DNA of 64,000 nt, taken from the NCBI RefSeq assembly GCF_008122205.1, contig NZ_PHNJ01000006.1:186001-250000 (forward strand), in the 5' to 3' direction. Position 1 is the first letter of the stretch. Every line of letters begins with the position of its first letter. The notes under the pieces are model-generated. The model saw only the letters and a list, made by a program, of their open reading frames with translations, searched no databases and was not told where the DNA came from. This DNA is from Natronococcus pandeyae (GTDB taxonomy: Archaea > Halobacteriota > Halobacteria > Halobacteriales > Natrialbaceae). This document shows, piece by piece, positions 1 to 7,787 of this stretch. The position numbers and the translations under genes are program-made.

Positions 1-188
1 ACGCCTTCCCCGATCAGTCCGAACACCGCCGCCGACAGCAAGATTCCGACGGCGGCTCCCCACAGGACGACGAGCCAGCGGTCGCTGATCTCCTCGAGGA
101 CGAAAAACGGGAGCACGCCGAGCCCCGTCGCGAGACCGGTGACGAGGCCGACGGTAAAGACGAGCAGTAGTTCGTTGAGGAGCGTCAT
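1..188 (-). CDS. ZIP-family metal transporter, N-terminal part (runs off the window)
   Basis: The reverse strand reads an open frame from an ATG at 186-188 to the window edge, about 62 residues. It starts MTLLNELLLVFTVG and contains the stretch GLGVLPFFVLEEISDRW followed by a second hydrophobic segment with small residues (LWGAAVGILLSAAVFGLI). This looks like the first two transmembrane helices and short loop of haloarchaeal ZIP permeases, which move divalent cations such as zinc across the cell membrane. The metal-binding helices IV and V lie outside the window, so substrate cannot be judged. The family call rests on resemblance of the N-terminus only. Confidence 0.65.
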   Translation of the reverse strand, partial: MTLLNELLLVFTVGLVTGLATGLGVLPFFVLEEISDRWLVVLWGAAVGILLSAAVFGLIGEG

Positions 189-313
189 CGAGCAGATCAG
201 GAGCGCTACGAGTGACCAGTGTGCCGGTTCGTTTTACCACTATCGGACCGTCGTCGGTTCCGGAGGCTAGAGCAGGGAGGTGCGCGGTTGGTCCGGCTAC
301 CGATCGGCGCCGG

Positions 314-1558
314 TTACCACGGCAGGTCGACGTCGAGTTGCTGCTTCGCAAAGCGGGCGAGCAGCGACGCGTCCTCGAGGCCGAACAGCTTCGAAATCGC
401 CAGCGGGTTGCCGGCGTTCGCCTTGGCCAGCGTCTCCTCGTCGAGGCGGTGGAGGTCGGCCATGAACTTGTCGTAGCGCTCGTTCTCCGCCAGGTAGAGC
501 AGCTGCGTCATCAGCAGCCGCCGCTTGACGTTCGGGGCGACCTTCTTGTGCCACAGCGAGTCGTAGACGGCGAGGTTCTCCGCGTTCGGCTCGACGTTGC
601 CGTGTTTGAGACAGCTGTCGGCGGCGGCTGCGGCCATCCGGCCGGACTGCATGCAGGTGTGGATTCCCTCGCCCCACAGCGGATCGACCGTCGGGACGGT
701 GTCGCCGATCGCCATGAAGCGGTCGGTGTGAATTCGTCCCGGCATCTGGAGGTGGGCCGAACCGCGGTGTTGCTTGCCCTCGATTCGCGACGCGTTCTGG
801 AATCGGGGGTCGGTATCCATCCAGTGGGTGAGGTAGTCGTCGATGCTGAAATCGTCTCGAGCGTACTGCTCGTGGCTGTCGTTTTGGAGGTAGCAGACGC
901 CGACCTTGGCGGTGTCCTCGCCGGTGTGGAAGATCCAGGAGTAGCCGCCGGGTGCGATGTTGTGATCGAGCCGGAGCATCATGGCGTCGGTGAGGTCGGC
1001 GAAGCCGGGACGGTCGACCTCGATCCCCTCGAGTTCGTACTCGATGCCGATGGCGTGGTTCTCTCGCTGCAGGTCGCTGACGTCGAGTTTCTTCGCGATC
1101 GGGGCGGCCGGTCCGGTCGCGTCGACGACGATCTCGGCGTAGATCTCCTCGTCGCCGTTGTAGGTGACGCCGACGGGTTCGTCGTTCTCGACGATCGGCG
1201 CGGTCGCACGCGCGTCGAACCGGTACTCGGCGCCTTCCTCGCGACCGTCGGCGACGAGGAACCGCTTGAAGTCGGCGAACTCGAGGACGGCACCGGGCTG
1301 GTCCTGGACGTAGTGGTTCGAGGGGGACTCGAGGACGACCTTGTCGGTGTACTGCATCACGACGTCGTCGGGGATGCCGAACGATGCCATCATCGACGGG
1401 AACGTCCCCGCAGTCGACTTGTTGCTCTGGCGCGGGAACTCGTCTTCTGCCTCCGTCTCGAGGACGACGACGTCGTAGCCTCGTGTCGCGAGGTCGCGGG
1501 CACACTGGGCACCGGCCGGACCGGCCCCGGCGATTACTACATCGTAACGCTCGTTCAT
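314..1558 (-). CDS. Geranylgeranyl reductase family FAD-dependent oxidoreductase
   Basis: The protein is 414 residues from the ATG at 1556-1558; a longer in-frame start exists but MNERYDVVIAGAGPAG is the usual way this family begins. Residues 6-33 form the FAD/NAD-binding Rossmann fold (GAGPAG, then a terminal acidic residue in VVVLE). A second FAD motif, GDTVPTVDPLWGEGI, lies near residue 275-290. Members of this family saturate the geranylgeranyl chains of archaeal lipids (digeranylgeranylglycerophospholipid reductase) or of quinones and related isoprenoids, usually with reduced flavin. Haloarchaea carry several paralogs, so the exact isoprenoid substrate is not settled by sequence. It appears monocistronic and divergent from the small genes to its right. 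Confidence 0.8.
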   Translation of the reverse strand: MNERYDVVIAGAGPAGAQCARDLATRGYDVVVLETEAEDEFPRQSNKSTAGTFPSMMASFGIPDDVVMQYTDKVVLESPSNHYVQDQPGAVLEFADFKRFLVADGREEGAEYRFDARATAPIVENDEPVGVTYNGDEEIYAEIVVDATGPAAPIAKKLDVSDLQRENHAIGIEYELEGIEVDRPGFADLTDAMMLRLDHNIAPGGYSWIFHTGEDTAKVGVCYLQNDSHEQYARDDFSIDDYLTHWMDTDPRFQNASRIEGKQHRGSAHLQMPGRIHTDRFMAIGDTVPTVDPLWGEGIHTCMQSGRMAAAAADSCLKHGNVEPNAENLAVYDSLWHKKVAPNVKRRLLMTQLLYLAENERYDKFMADLHRLDEETLAKANAGNPLAISKLFGLEDASLLARFAKQQLDVDLPW

Positions 1559-1748
1559 GGTTCTGAAACTGTCTCGCCCCCTAATGAGTTTGTCCAAGCA
1601 GTTGCGCCCCCGTGAGGGGTGGTGTCATTCGACCGAACGGTTCCGAGAGCACCGCTCTAGCCGTAAAAAGCGGGTTCGAGGCCATCGAAGCGTCCGATCC
1701 GCGTTCGCCGCGGCACCGACGGGCCGCGGGTCCGTGTGTGTCCGTCGG

Positions 1749-1898
1749 TCACCCGGTGACCCCTTCCCGCGTGGACGTCCCTTCGGCCTCGTGGATCGAG
1801 GCGAGTTCTGCGACGAACTCCTCGGGCGACTGGCCCTCGTCCCGGTGGCTGTCGACTCGTTCCACGAGGTCGTCGTTGATCTCGAGTGTCGGGCTCAC
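1749..1898 (-). CDS. Small haloarchaeal antitoxin-like protein (49 aa)
   Basis: A 49-residue protein is read from a GTG at 1896-1898: the region PTLEINDDLVERVDSH is followed by DEGQSPEEFVAELASIHEAEG. This matches a common kind of short haloarchaeal protein, with a beta strand (TLEINDDL) followed by a helix-turn-helix-like pair, as in the dimerisation part of RHH/AbrB-type antitoxins. The longer frame starting at 1964 adds residues that do not look conserved, so I prefer the GTG. No toxin gene is adjacent. Function is unknown; the antitoxin-like label is inference from shape only. Confidence 0.6.
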   Translation of the reverse strand: MSPTLEINDDLVERVDSHRDEGQSPEEFVAELASIHEAEGTSTREGVTG

Positions 1899-2009
1899 GA
1901 CGGTATGCACGCCGGCGAGCGGCAAATAAGCCTGGGCCGTGTGTGCAGCCATCGCGGCCGGCACGAGACGGCACCGCGATTATCCCCCCTCCCCCCGAAG
2001 CATCGGGAC

Positions 2010-2252
2010 ATGGTAGCCACACTGACCGACGACGAGGTTGGCAAGAAAGTGATCGACGACGAAGGGAAGGAACTCGGCATCGTCGCGAAGGTCGAGGGCA
2101 AACGCGCGTCCGTCGACCCCAACCCGAGCGTCGCGGAACACCTGCTCGCGAAGATCGGCTGGGAGGGCGAGGACGAGGAGGACTACCTCGTGACGGAGGA
2201 GATGGTCGCGACGGTCGACGACGACACCGTGATCCTGCAGGGCGACATCTGA
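2010..2252 (+). CDS. PRC-barrel-like small protein (80 aa)
   Basis: The ATG at 2010 opens an 80-residue acidic protein. Its start, TLTDDEVGKKVIDDEGKELGIVAKVEG, is the typical PRC-barrel pattern (G-K-x-V-x-D-x-x-G-x-x-L-G-x-V), and a second strand-rich half ends DDDTVILQGDI. PRC-barrel proteins fold as small beta barrels and are found alone in archaea or fused to RimM and photosynthetic reaction centre subunits; the free-standing haloarchaeal ones have no established role. Its stop lies 13 bases from the stop of the convergent BtrH-like gene. A longer upstream extension in the same frame has shadow-like composition and was discarded. Confidence 0.72.
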   Translation: MVATLTDDEVGKKVIDDEGKELGIVAKVEGKRASVDPNPSVAEHLLAKIGWEGEDEEDYLVTEEMVATVDDDTVILQGDI

Positions 2253-2265
2253 ACGTGAATCCGAA

Positions 2266-3279
2266 CTAGCCGACGCCGACCCGCAGCGCTTCGTACAACT
2301 GTTTCTCGCGATCCGCGATCTCGCGGATCGATTCGCTCGCATCGACCAGCGCCGGCTCCATCGCGTCGGGATCGTCCCGCTCGCTCGCCGCCTCGAGCGT
2401 CTCGCCGACGGCGGTCCAGTCGGCCGCGACGGCGTGCATTCGCGACGGTGCATCGTCCGGCAGCGCTGCTGTCGAGTCGATCACGCGCTCGAGGAAATCG
2501 GCGTACAGCCGGCGGAACGCGCCGCCGCCGGTCCCTCGCCGTTCGACGTTCTGGTAGGCGAAGCGGGCCGTCCACTGCGGATTCTCGAGGTCGACCCACG
2601 ACGGGAGGTCGTCGGCGAGTCGGCGGATCCCCTCGATTCCCTGCGTCCCGAAGGCGGCGCCCCGATCCCGCTCGCTCGGTTCGAGCATCGAACGAGCCAT
2701 CTCGGCGACGGCCTCGGGCGCGGCCTCCGCCAGCGTGCGATTCGGTTCGGGATCGGAGACGACGATGTGGCGGTTCCGAAGCGGGAGGACGTGGTCGGAC
2801 GTCATCGCCGCGCGGAGTCGCTCGAGGGGGACCTCCCGTCGCTCGTCGAACTCGCTGTCCGAGAGCAGCGCCGTTCCCCGCTCCTCGTCGACACCGACGC
2901 AGAGCAACGCGTGAGGCGCGAAGTGGGTGTCCGTCTCGAAGTACTCGAGGTAGTAGATGTCGGTGAAGACCAGCACCGGATCGTCGGCCGCGACGGCGGT
3001 GCGAATCCGCTCGAGCGTCGTCTCCCAGTCGTCGCCCTCGTACCGATCGACGTCGATCGCGAGTCGGTCGAAGAAGGCGGGCTCGAGGCGCGGCGGGCGG
3101 CCGAAGAACGCCCGGTGCGGGCTCTCGGGGAGGTCGAAGTACGTAAAGCCGAGTCCGGCGGCGAGCCCGAAGCAGGTCTCCTCGTCGTAGCCCCAGCCGT
3201 AGTGACTGGAGAGGTTCCGAAGCGACGTCGAGCCACAGTGGCGGCCGGTGTGGTGGGTGTAGTCGTCGACGCGGACCAT
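2266..3279 (-). CDS. BtrH N-terminal-domain protein (peptidase C39-like fold)
   Basis: From the ATG at 3277-3279 the protein has 337 residues and begins MVRVDDYTHHTGRHCGSTSLRNL. A Cys-Gly-Ser-Thr near the start, a central strand-rich part (DPVLVFTDIYYLEYF, FAPHALLCVGVDEE) and a helical C-terminal half are the layout of BtrH_N plus DUF4872 proteins. BtrH itself, in butirosin biosynthesis, transfers an amino-acyl side chain from a carrier protein; the fold is cysteine-protease-like. Cys15 and the downstream His (FAPHALL) could be the catalytic pair. There is no biosynthetic cluster around it, so the substrate is unknown. The upstream 108 in-frame codons look non-coding, so I chose the internal ATG. 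Confidence 0.72.
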   Translation of the reverse strand: MVRVDDYTHHTGRHCGSTSLRNLSSHYGWGYDEETCFGLAAGLGFTYFDLPESPHRAFFGRPPRLEPAFFDRLAIDVDRYEGDDWETTLERIRTAVAADDPVLVFTDIYYLEYFETDTHFAPHALLCVGVDEERGTALLSDSEFDERREVPLERLRAAMTSDHVLPLRNRHIVVSDPEPNRTLAEAAPEAVAEMARSMLEPSERDRGAAFGTQGIEGIRRLADDLPSWVDLENPQWTARFAYQNVERRGTGGGAFRRLYADFLERVIDSTAALPDDAPSRMHAVAADWTAVGETLEAASERDDPDAMEPALVDASESIREIADREKQLYEALRVGVG

Positions 3280-3782
3280 ACTAGCGATGCCGTCGGTGAG
3301 CCGATAACGGTTCGGGTTCCGTCGACTGCGGGTTCGGGGAGCGCCAGACGACTCACACCCGAACTCGGATCGGTCCGTTCTGACTCGATCTTCGACGGTG
3401 ATTATCGGATTCAAATCCGGGGTCGAGCCCCGGGGAATTCTCACAGACTGTTTATAAAACAGTTCGGCAGCAACAGTGGTTTGAGCGAAAGCCAACGGGT
3501 TCTCGAACACGGCTCTCATCCACGACCGTGGGGGACGCGCACCTCGATCGATCTGTTCTGGCGGCGACCGTGGCGCTTCGAGTGGCTCCATCCGAGAGTT
3601 CACGATCGGGACTCGAGAGAATAAGCTACCGTCCGGCAGACATTCTCGAGAACCGAGTGTCGGTAGCCGGTTCCCGAATAGCGAACGACGTAGAGTCGAA
3701 TACGAACTGGAGCGAGGATGAGACGTTTGTTCGATCGAACTGCTCCATCATCAAACTCGCCCAGTGACCGGCGAGAACCGTT
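3280..3782. other. Gene-free stretch with several short inverted repeats
   Basis: About 500 bases separate the BtrH-like gene from the next minus-strand gene. The open frames here are extensions or shadows with no protein-like composition. The right half is ordinary mixed sequence. The left half holds three closely spaced inverted repeats: GGATT/AATCC at 3408-3419, CCGGGG/CCCCGG at 3417-3433, and a 17-base perfect palindrome centred at 3455. No tRNA or known RNA could be folded from them by eye. Confidence 0.5.
3447..3463. promoter_or_regulatory. Perfect palindrome enclosing a TATA-like core
   Basis: The sequence ACTGTTT-ATA-AAACAGT is a perfect 7-base inverted repeat around a 3-base centre, and the centre reads TTTATAAAA, which could serve as a TATA box on either strand. 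Such a palindrome over a promoter core is the usual shape of an operator for a dimeric repressor. It lies about 170 bases upstream of the BtrH-like gene start, so the link to that gene is not tight. Inference only. Confidence 0.35.
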
Positions 3783-4190
3783 TCACGTGTTTCCTCCCAT
3801 GTACTCGACGAGGCGGATAGCGATGAGACAAGCCATCATCCCACCGATTCCTCCGAGAGACGCCTGCAAACCTAACCGGGCCGGAACGAGATCGAACGTG
3901 AACACAAATACGGATGCGGCCGCTGCGATCGTGAACACGGCTAACCCGTAGGTGAACAGTTCTACCAGATACGACTGCAGGGTTACTTCTGTATCGCTAT
4001 CGAGTTGGGACTTACTCGTTAGCATAGCTCCGAATCCGACGACGACTCCCGGGACTCCGATACTCCGCGGGACAAATTCGAAAATACCTGCACCGAGGAA
4101 GGCAAGCGTCCCGACAGTCGAGACTACCAGGACGCGTTGCAGTCGGTTCTTCGTTCTGGAGACCGATCCCCCTCCGTCTTCATAGCCCAC
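3783..4190 (-). CDS. Predicted four-helix membrane protein (135 aa)
   Basis: The 135-residue protein shows four hydrophobic segments: near residues 20-41 (VLVVSTVGTLAFLGAGIF), 45-60, 75-98 (GLAVFTIAAAASVFVFTF) and 108-128 (GGIGGMMACLIAIRLVEYM). The N-terminal 18 residues are charged and glycine-rich. I do not recognise a family. A possible later GTG start (SRTKNRLQ) would remove ten residues. It stands alone between gene-poor regions, which gives no functional clue. Confidence 0.6.
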   Translation of the reverse strand: MGYEDGGGSVSRTKNRLQRVLVVSTVGTLAFLGAGIFEFVPRSIGVPGVVVGFGAMLTSKSQLDSDTEVTLQSYLVELFTYGLAVFTIAAAASVFVFTFDLVPARLGLQASLGGIGGMMACLIAIRLVEYMGGNT

Positions 4191-4753
4191 GATTTGACAC
4201 TACAGTGTACCTTCACCAATTCGTATATATTGGTTGGTATTTATTTTCCTTCTGCTACCCAACTATTCGACGTATTCGGATACTGTGATCGGAAAATACA
4301 CGCAACCTCCGGAAGTGGATCGTTCTGAGTTGCGACGAACGGCGACTCGAGCGAACGCGCGCCTTTTTCGAGTCGGTCACGCCCGGTGATCTCGAGACGG
4401 TCGAACGACGGTTAGTCGACGAGCACGATTGCTATACGCGGGAGCACGTTCTACCGCAGCCATAGTTTTCGATCGAGTGGGTTCGGGTCTCCGTTGTTCG
4501 CTCCACTTCAATCAGTTCCCAAAGATATAATATCGTGACTTACAGAATTTCGTATGAGTTTGGTCCAGGGTGGAGGACGGCCCGCGGATGTGCTGTGGCT
4601 TCCCCGGGTGACAGACTGCCCAGAAAGGTGCATGAGAGACGCTCGATGCGTCAGAACGGTTCGACACCCACGATCGGATGTCGAACGGTCTCGAGCATCC
4701 AGTTCGAGGGATCACGGACGGATACACGACCTTCGCGTAATTGCGATCGAAAA
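4191..4753. other. Gene-poor stretch holding a gene fragment
   Basis: Roughly 560 bases without an intact gene. It contains an A+T-rich part around 4200-4270, which is a plausible promoter region for the membrane protein at its left, and the duplicated 3' fragment of a DUF218 gene at 4346-4465. The rest (4466-4753) has open frames of low quality; nothing else could be recognised. Confidence 0.5.
4346..4465 (+). pseudogene. Orphan 3' fragment of a DUF218 (YdcF-like) gene
   Basis: Thirty-nine codons followed by TAG read LERTRAFFESVTPGDLETVE and then RRLVDEHDCYTREHV. They match the C-terminal 39 residues of the intact DUF218 protein encoded at 6232-6801 with only six or seven differences, and the DNA is nearly as similar, including the stop codon type. 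No start codon or upstream domain is present; similarity fades just before 4335. This is a truncated duplicate left by recombination or by deletion of a second gene copy. It does not encode a functional DUF218 domain. Confidence 0.85.
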
Positions 4754-4906
4754 ATGACTGAACAAAAACTCGAACCGTCGACTGAGGATGAGGGGACTAC
4801 GAGGAGATACCCACGCGGCCACTGTCAAGAGTGTGGTGAACCGCTTCGCTTCGAGCCGTGTCTCAACTGTCTCGAACTCGATCGCCTCGATCAGGGGGAC
4901 GGATAA
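4754..4906 (+). CDS. Small zinc-ribbon-like protein (50 aa)
   Basis: An ATG at 4754 opens a 50-residue protein with a single metal site pattern, CQECGEPLRFEPCLNCL (C-x2-C-x8-C-x2-C), in an otherwise acidic chain. Haloarchaea encode many such one-knuckle zinc micro-proteins, some of which have roles in stress response or biofilm formation, but this one cannot be assigned. The upstream in-frame extension to 4535 has no coding character. The four cysteines and acidic ends make it more likely real than chance. Confidence 0.6.
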   Translation: MTEQKLEPSTEDEGTTRRYPRGHCQECGEPLRFEPCLNCLELDRLDQGDG

Positions 4907-5048
4907 AGTGCTTCACAGCTAACGTCGGTGTTTTCGTCGTGGACCATCAGTTTCCGTCGCTCATCAGTACCAACAAATCTCGATTTGAAATCTAATAGAA
5001 ATATAGTTTGTTACCCGTGCAAGGTCTTCTCCTGGCTACCGCTGTGAG

Positions 5049-5780
5049 TTAGTCGGTCGTCGACAGCTCGTATTCCGTCCCAGCGACGGTGAACTCATCG
5101 TAGTACGTCTCGATGACCGATGGTTCCATCGTCGGCGTGCCGTGTCCGAGGCCAGCGGCTCGAACCCTCGTTTCACCGTCGAAGCGCTCGAGGAGGTTTT
5201 CGTCGAGGTGTTCGACGTTGCTTCCGTCCATCGCAGCGACGTTTTTCCGGGTTACGTGCAGTCGCTTCCACGGTTGGTCGCTGCCCGGGAGGTCGCTGTC
5301 GCCGGTGAGCTCGGGCGTTACGTCGCGTGTATACCAGCCACCGTTCCGATCGTCGTCTTTCGTCCGGAAGACGAGGTCCATCCCGCTTCCACGACCAGTG
5401 AGCACGAGACACAGTTCGTTGGGGGCCATGCTGGTATTGTCTTCACCGACGTAGTACTCGTACGACAGTCCCTCACTGACGAGATCGTCGAGTGTCAGCT
5501 TTGCGGACGTAATGTTCTGCAGCGAGACTGCGTAATCCTTCGTTGGTTGGCCCTGCGAGGTGGCCTGCAGTACGGTTCCCCGCTCTCCATCAGGATCAGG
5601 GTCCTCTGTCGCTGTGAACTGGACGTGTTCCGTGCCATCTCCGTCGATATCGAACGAGCGTGACAACGCCGCCGAAACTGGTTGCTCGAGTACGTCCGTA
5701 TCTCCGCTGAGTGCCGTGCCGCCGAGTGCCGCAACGACACCGGTTCCGAGGACCGATCGTCTTGTTACATTTTCGTACAT
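5049..5780 (-). CDS. Tat-exported protein of unknown function (243 aa)
   Basis: The N-terminus MYENVTRRSVLGTGVVAALGGTAL is a twin-arginine signal peptide (RRSVLG motif, then a hydrophobic run with glycines). The mature part is acidic and beta-rich, with a jelly-roll-like feel: SFDIDGDGTEHVQFTATEDP near residue 42, LTLDDLVSEGLSYEYYVG near residue 96 and IETYYDEFTVAGTEYEL at the end. That layout resembles carbohydrate-binding or lectin-like domains of secreted proteins, but I cannot name the family. It lacks the C-terminal module found on the larger exported proteins further right. It has its own promoter and stands alone. Confidence 0.7.
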   Translation of the reverse strand: MYENVTRRSVLGTGVVAALGGTALSGDTDVLEQPVSAALSRSFDIDGDGTEHVQFTATEDPDPDGERGTVLQATSQGQPTKDYAVSLQNITSAKLTLDDLVSEGLSYEYYVGEDNTSMAPNELCLVLTGRGSGMDLVFRTKDDDRNGGWYTRDVTPELTGDSDLPGSDQPWKRLHVTRKNVAAMDGSNVEHLDENLLERFDGETRVRAAGLGHGTPTMEPSVIETYYDEFTVAGTEYELSTTD

Positions 5781-6231
5781 TCACTAATTCCTTATTTTCT
5801 ATATAGTTAAGCTCTTCTCCGGTTACCTTCTCCCCATGTGACCAATGCCCAGAATAGTGGCTTTCCAGGGCTTCTACGTCTTTCCGGACTGCAGTGAATA
5901 CACTAACTAATTCTGAGTGGTTTGTGGGGATGGTAGATTCTTATTGGTTATTTTGCTCTCGATCAGCGATCGTCTGACTGTTCGCGGTACCTCCCGTCTC
6001 GTGTGTCTCTCCCAGTTCCAGAATCTTTGACTCTCCACCCCTGACCTATCGATGTGAGTGTCGAGAGCGCAGCATCGAACGGAATGACGACGTGGTACTC
6101 GTCCCGGAGCCCATCTGCGTGACTCTCGTTGCGCGTTATCTAATCGAGAACCCATTCGCCTAAAATGATTCTTAGGCATAGTTTCACAAAATAGTGAATG
6201 TTCATATGGTAGTACTGAAAATCACTACTTC
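5781..6231. other. Intergenic stretch between divergent genes
   Basis: About 450 bases between the minus-strand Tat protein and the plus-strand DUF218 gene. It should hold both promoters. A 90-codon minus-strand frame (5907-6179) has an Arg/Ser-rich, shadow-like composition and is not accepted as a gene. The last 60 bases before 6232 are A+T-rich. No repeats of note were seen. Confidence 0.45.
5798..5809 (-). promoter_or_regulatory. TATA-like box for the Tat-exported protein
   Basis: On the minus strand the sequence TTAACTATATAG lies about 20-28 bases before the ATG at 5778-5780. This spacing fits leaderless transcription, which is usual in haloarchaea. No other A+T-rich box is closer. Confidence 0.45.
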
Positions 6232-6801
6232 ATGATTGTTGTCACACTCGGCCACCGGCTCACCTCACCGACGATTCATCCGGAGTTACAACAGCGGGTT
6301 GAGACCGGGATCGACGCGCTGCGTGCTCTCGATGCGTCGTATTTGCTCTGCAGCGGGGGACGGGGAAACGAGGCCATCGCGCGTACGGAGAGTGAAGTCA
6401 TGCAGGAGTATGCCCGTTCCCAGGGCGTCGACGAGGAACGGATCCTACTCGAGGACGAGTCGGTCGACACGATCGGGAACGGATACTACACTCGACGGCT
6501 TCTCGCCGACCGAGGAATCGATCCCGAAACGATCGTGCTCGTCACCTCCGATTATCACATGGAACGGGCGCTCTACGTCTTCGAGCAGTGTTTCGGTGAC
6601 GCCGCCGCTCTCGAACCCGAGGCCTGTGAGACGTCCGTCACCGACGTACTGGGGTACGACGAAACTTCTAACGAGACGAAACTCGAGCGGACGCGCGCCT
6701 TTTTCGAGCCGGTGACGGCTGGTGATTTCGAGATGATCGAACGACGGTTAGTTGACGAGCACGATTGTTATACGCGGGAGCACGTTCCACCGCGCCCGTA
6801 G
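6232..6801 (+). CDS. DUF218 / YdcF-SanA-like protein
   Basis: The 189-residue protein shows the DUF218 signatures in order: VVTLGHRL at the start, LLCSGGRG near residue 38, the ESVDTIGNGYYTRRLL helix near residue 76, and VLVTSDYHMERALYVF near residue 101. DUF218 proteins (YdcF, SanA/VanZ-associated relatives) have a Rossmann-like fold and bind nucleotides such as SAM in YdcF; their physiological role is unclear, with envelope-related functions in bacteria. There is no membrane segment, so it is likely cytoplasmic. The last 39 codons have a near-identical stray copy at 4346-4465. It stands alone, with an A+T-rich leader. Confidence 0.82.
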   Translation: MIVVTLGHRLTSPTIHPELQQRVETGIDALRALDASYLLCSGGRGNEAIARTESEVMQEYARSQGVDEERILLEDESVDTIGNGYYTRRLLADRGIDPETIVLVTSDYHMERALYVFEQCFGDAAALEPEACETSVTDVLGYDETSNETKLERTRAFFEPVTAGDFEMIERRLVDEHDCYTREHVPPRP

Positions 6802-6935
6802 AGTTCGACCAGCTGGTCACTACTGGCGGGAGTTCGGCATCCGTGGCTGATTCGTGTGACCGGTGTTGCACTCCGGTATCGGCTGTTGCTTTGGCGTCCT
6901 CCGCAGAGCTGAAGTAGAACTTATTGCGCTCGAGA

Positions 6936-7151
6936 TCAGTCGTGGCTATCTCTCTCCTCGGTGCACTCTTTGCACGGCCGGTAGAGTCCGTTGAACACGG
7001 CTAAGGGCTTTTCGAGCACCTCGCCGCGGCTTTTGAGTCGAGAGCAGTCACGACTGGTGTGATAGACGTCGGTGGTGGTACTGCGGCTGATCAGTACAGT
7101 GGTATTTTCGCTGCCGGAACTTGTAGCGGCTTTTGGTCCTTGGTGACTCAT
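6936..7151 (-). CDS. Small cysteine/histidine protein (71 aa)
   Basis: From the ATG at 7149-7151 the protein has 71 residues. The second half carries VYHTSRDCSRLKSRGEVLEK and then YRPCKECTEE: a histidine, one cysteine, and a C-x2-C pair. That is the layout of a family of short haloarchaeal proteins that probably bind zinc and often lie next to restriction or mobile genes. Twenty more in-frame codons upstream look non-coding. Nothing nearby indicates a role. Confidence 0.5.
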   Translation of the reverse strand: MSHQGPKAATSSGSENTTVLISRSTTTDVYHTSRDCSRLKSRGEVLEKPLAVFNGLYRPCKECTEERDSHD

Positions 7152-7787
7152 TGAAACGATTCTGAGAGTCGCTTGCCAGTGAAGTACCATCTGCTTTGTG
7201 TCTATTGACACCCAGCATGACTTTTGTTTGTGTTATTCTATTTATCACGGAAGTATCAGACTCCACGCTTCGGTGGTTCGGTTCAGCAGGAACCAAAATA
7301 CAATCACTCCCTGTTCTCAAATTCGGGAGTACTCCACACTATGTTACTCTCTCGAGTGGAAAGACAACGTCTGCATCGGAGACGAAAACTCCAGTCCTAC
7401 CCGGGATTTTGTCCTCTGATGCAGTACATTCTGACAAGCGACCCGATCCGCGATCTGGGGCCACACTGCGGGTCGTCCTACGCGCAAGTAGCATAGTCTG
7501 CTTCTATATTTGCTTTCCTATACTAACGTTCGAGTACACTGATTATCGAATCTGAGCATAGCTAGGAGAAACGTAGAGTTCGCGTTATAGTCTCTCCAAG
7601 AGTTGTGATCTTACTCCTCGTCGGCTGCTTTTCAGGATCTACTCGCCAAAAGGAAGGTTGTTGGTCCATTGAGATAGAATACATATGTATTCGATTTTCA
7701 TTTCCTATAAGAAATACTTACCCTGGTTAGTGTCTATGATAACAGAAAAAGTGATATTAATGACTACTAACCAATTTGGAATGCAGA
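7152..7787. other. A+T-rich gene-free stretch
   Basis: About 640 bases that look poorer in G+C than the chromosome on either side. Overlapping plus-strand frames at 7196-7555 have no recognisable domain and mixed hydrophobic/Ser-rich content; they may be decayed sequence. The end of the stretch (about 7745-7765) is A+T-rich with GATATTAAT about 30 bases before the next start codon. No repeats or RNA were identified. Confidence 0.45.

Noticed and set aside
212-1615. A plus-strand frame of 467 codons opposite the geranylgeranyl-reductase gene
   Set aside because: It is the mirror of a well-supported flavoprotein on the other strand, with Val/Arg/Asp-rich composition typical of antisense frames in G+C-rich genes.
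3405-3435. A tRNA TpsiC-arm-like sequence (GGATTCAAATCC)
   Set aside because: The pair before the loop would be A-C instead of G-C, and no acceptor, D or anticodon arms could be found at the right distances on either strand.
5907-6179. A 90-codon minus-strand frame between the Tat protein and the DUF218 gene
   Set aside because: Arg/Ser-rich composition, ends in A+T-rich sequence, no recognisable pattern and no promoter spacing.
7196-7555. A possible 119-residue protein on the plus strand before the propeller gene
   Set aside because: No domain, no haloarchaeal acidity and several overlapping frames of equal quality; more likely decayed or non-coding sequence.
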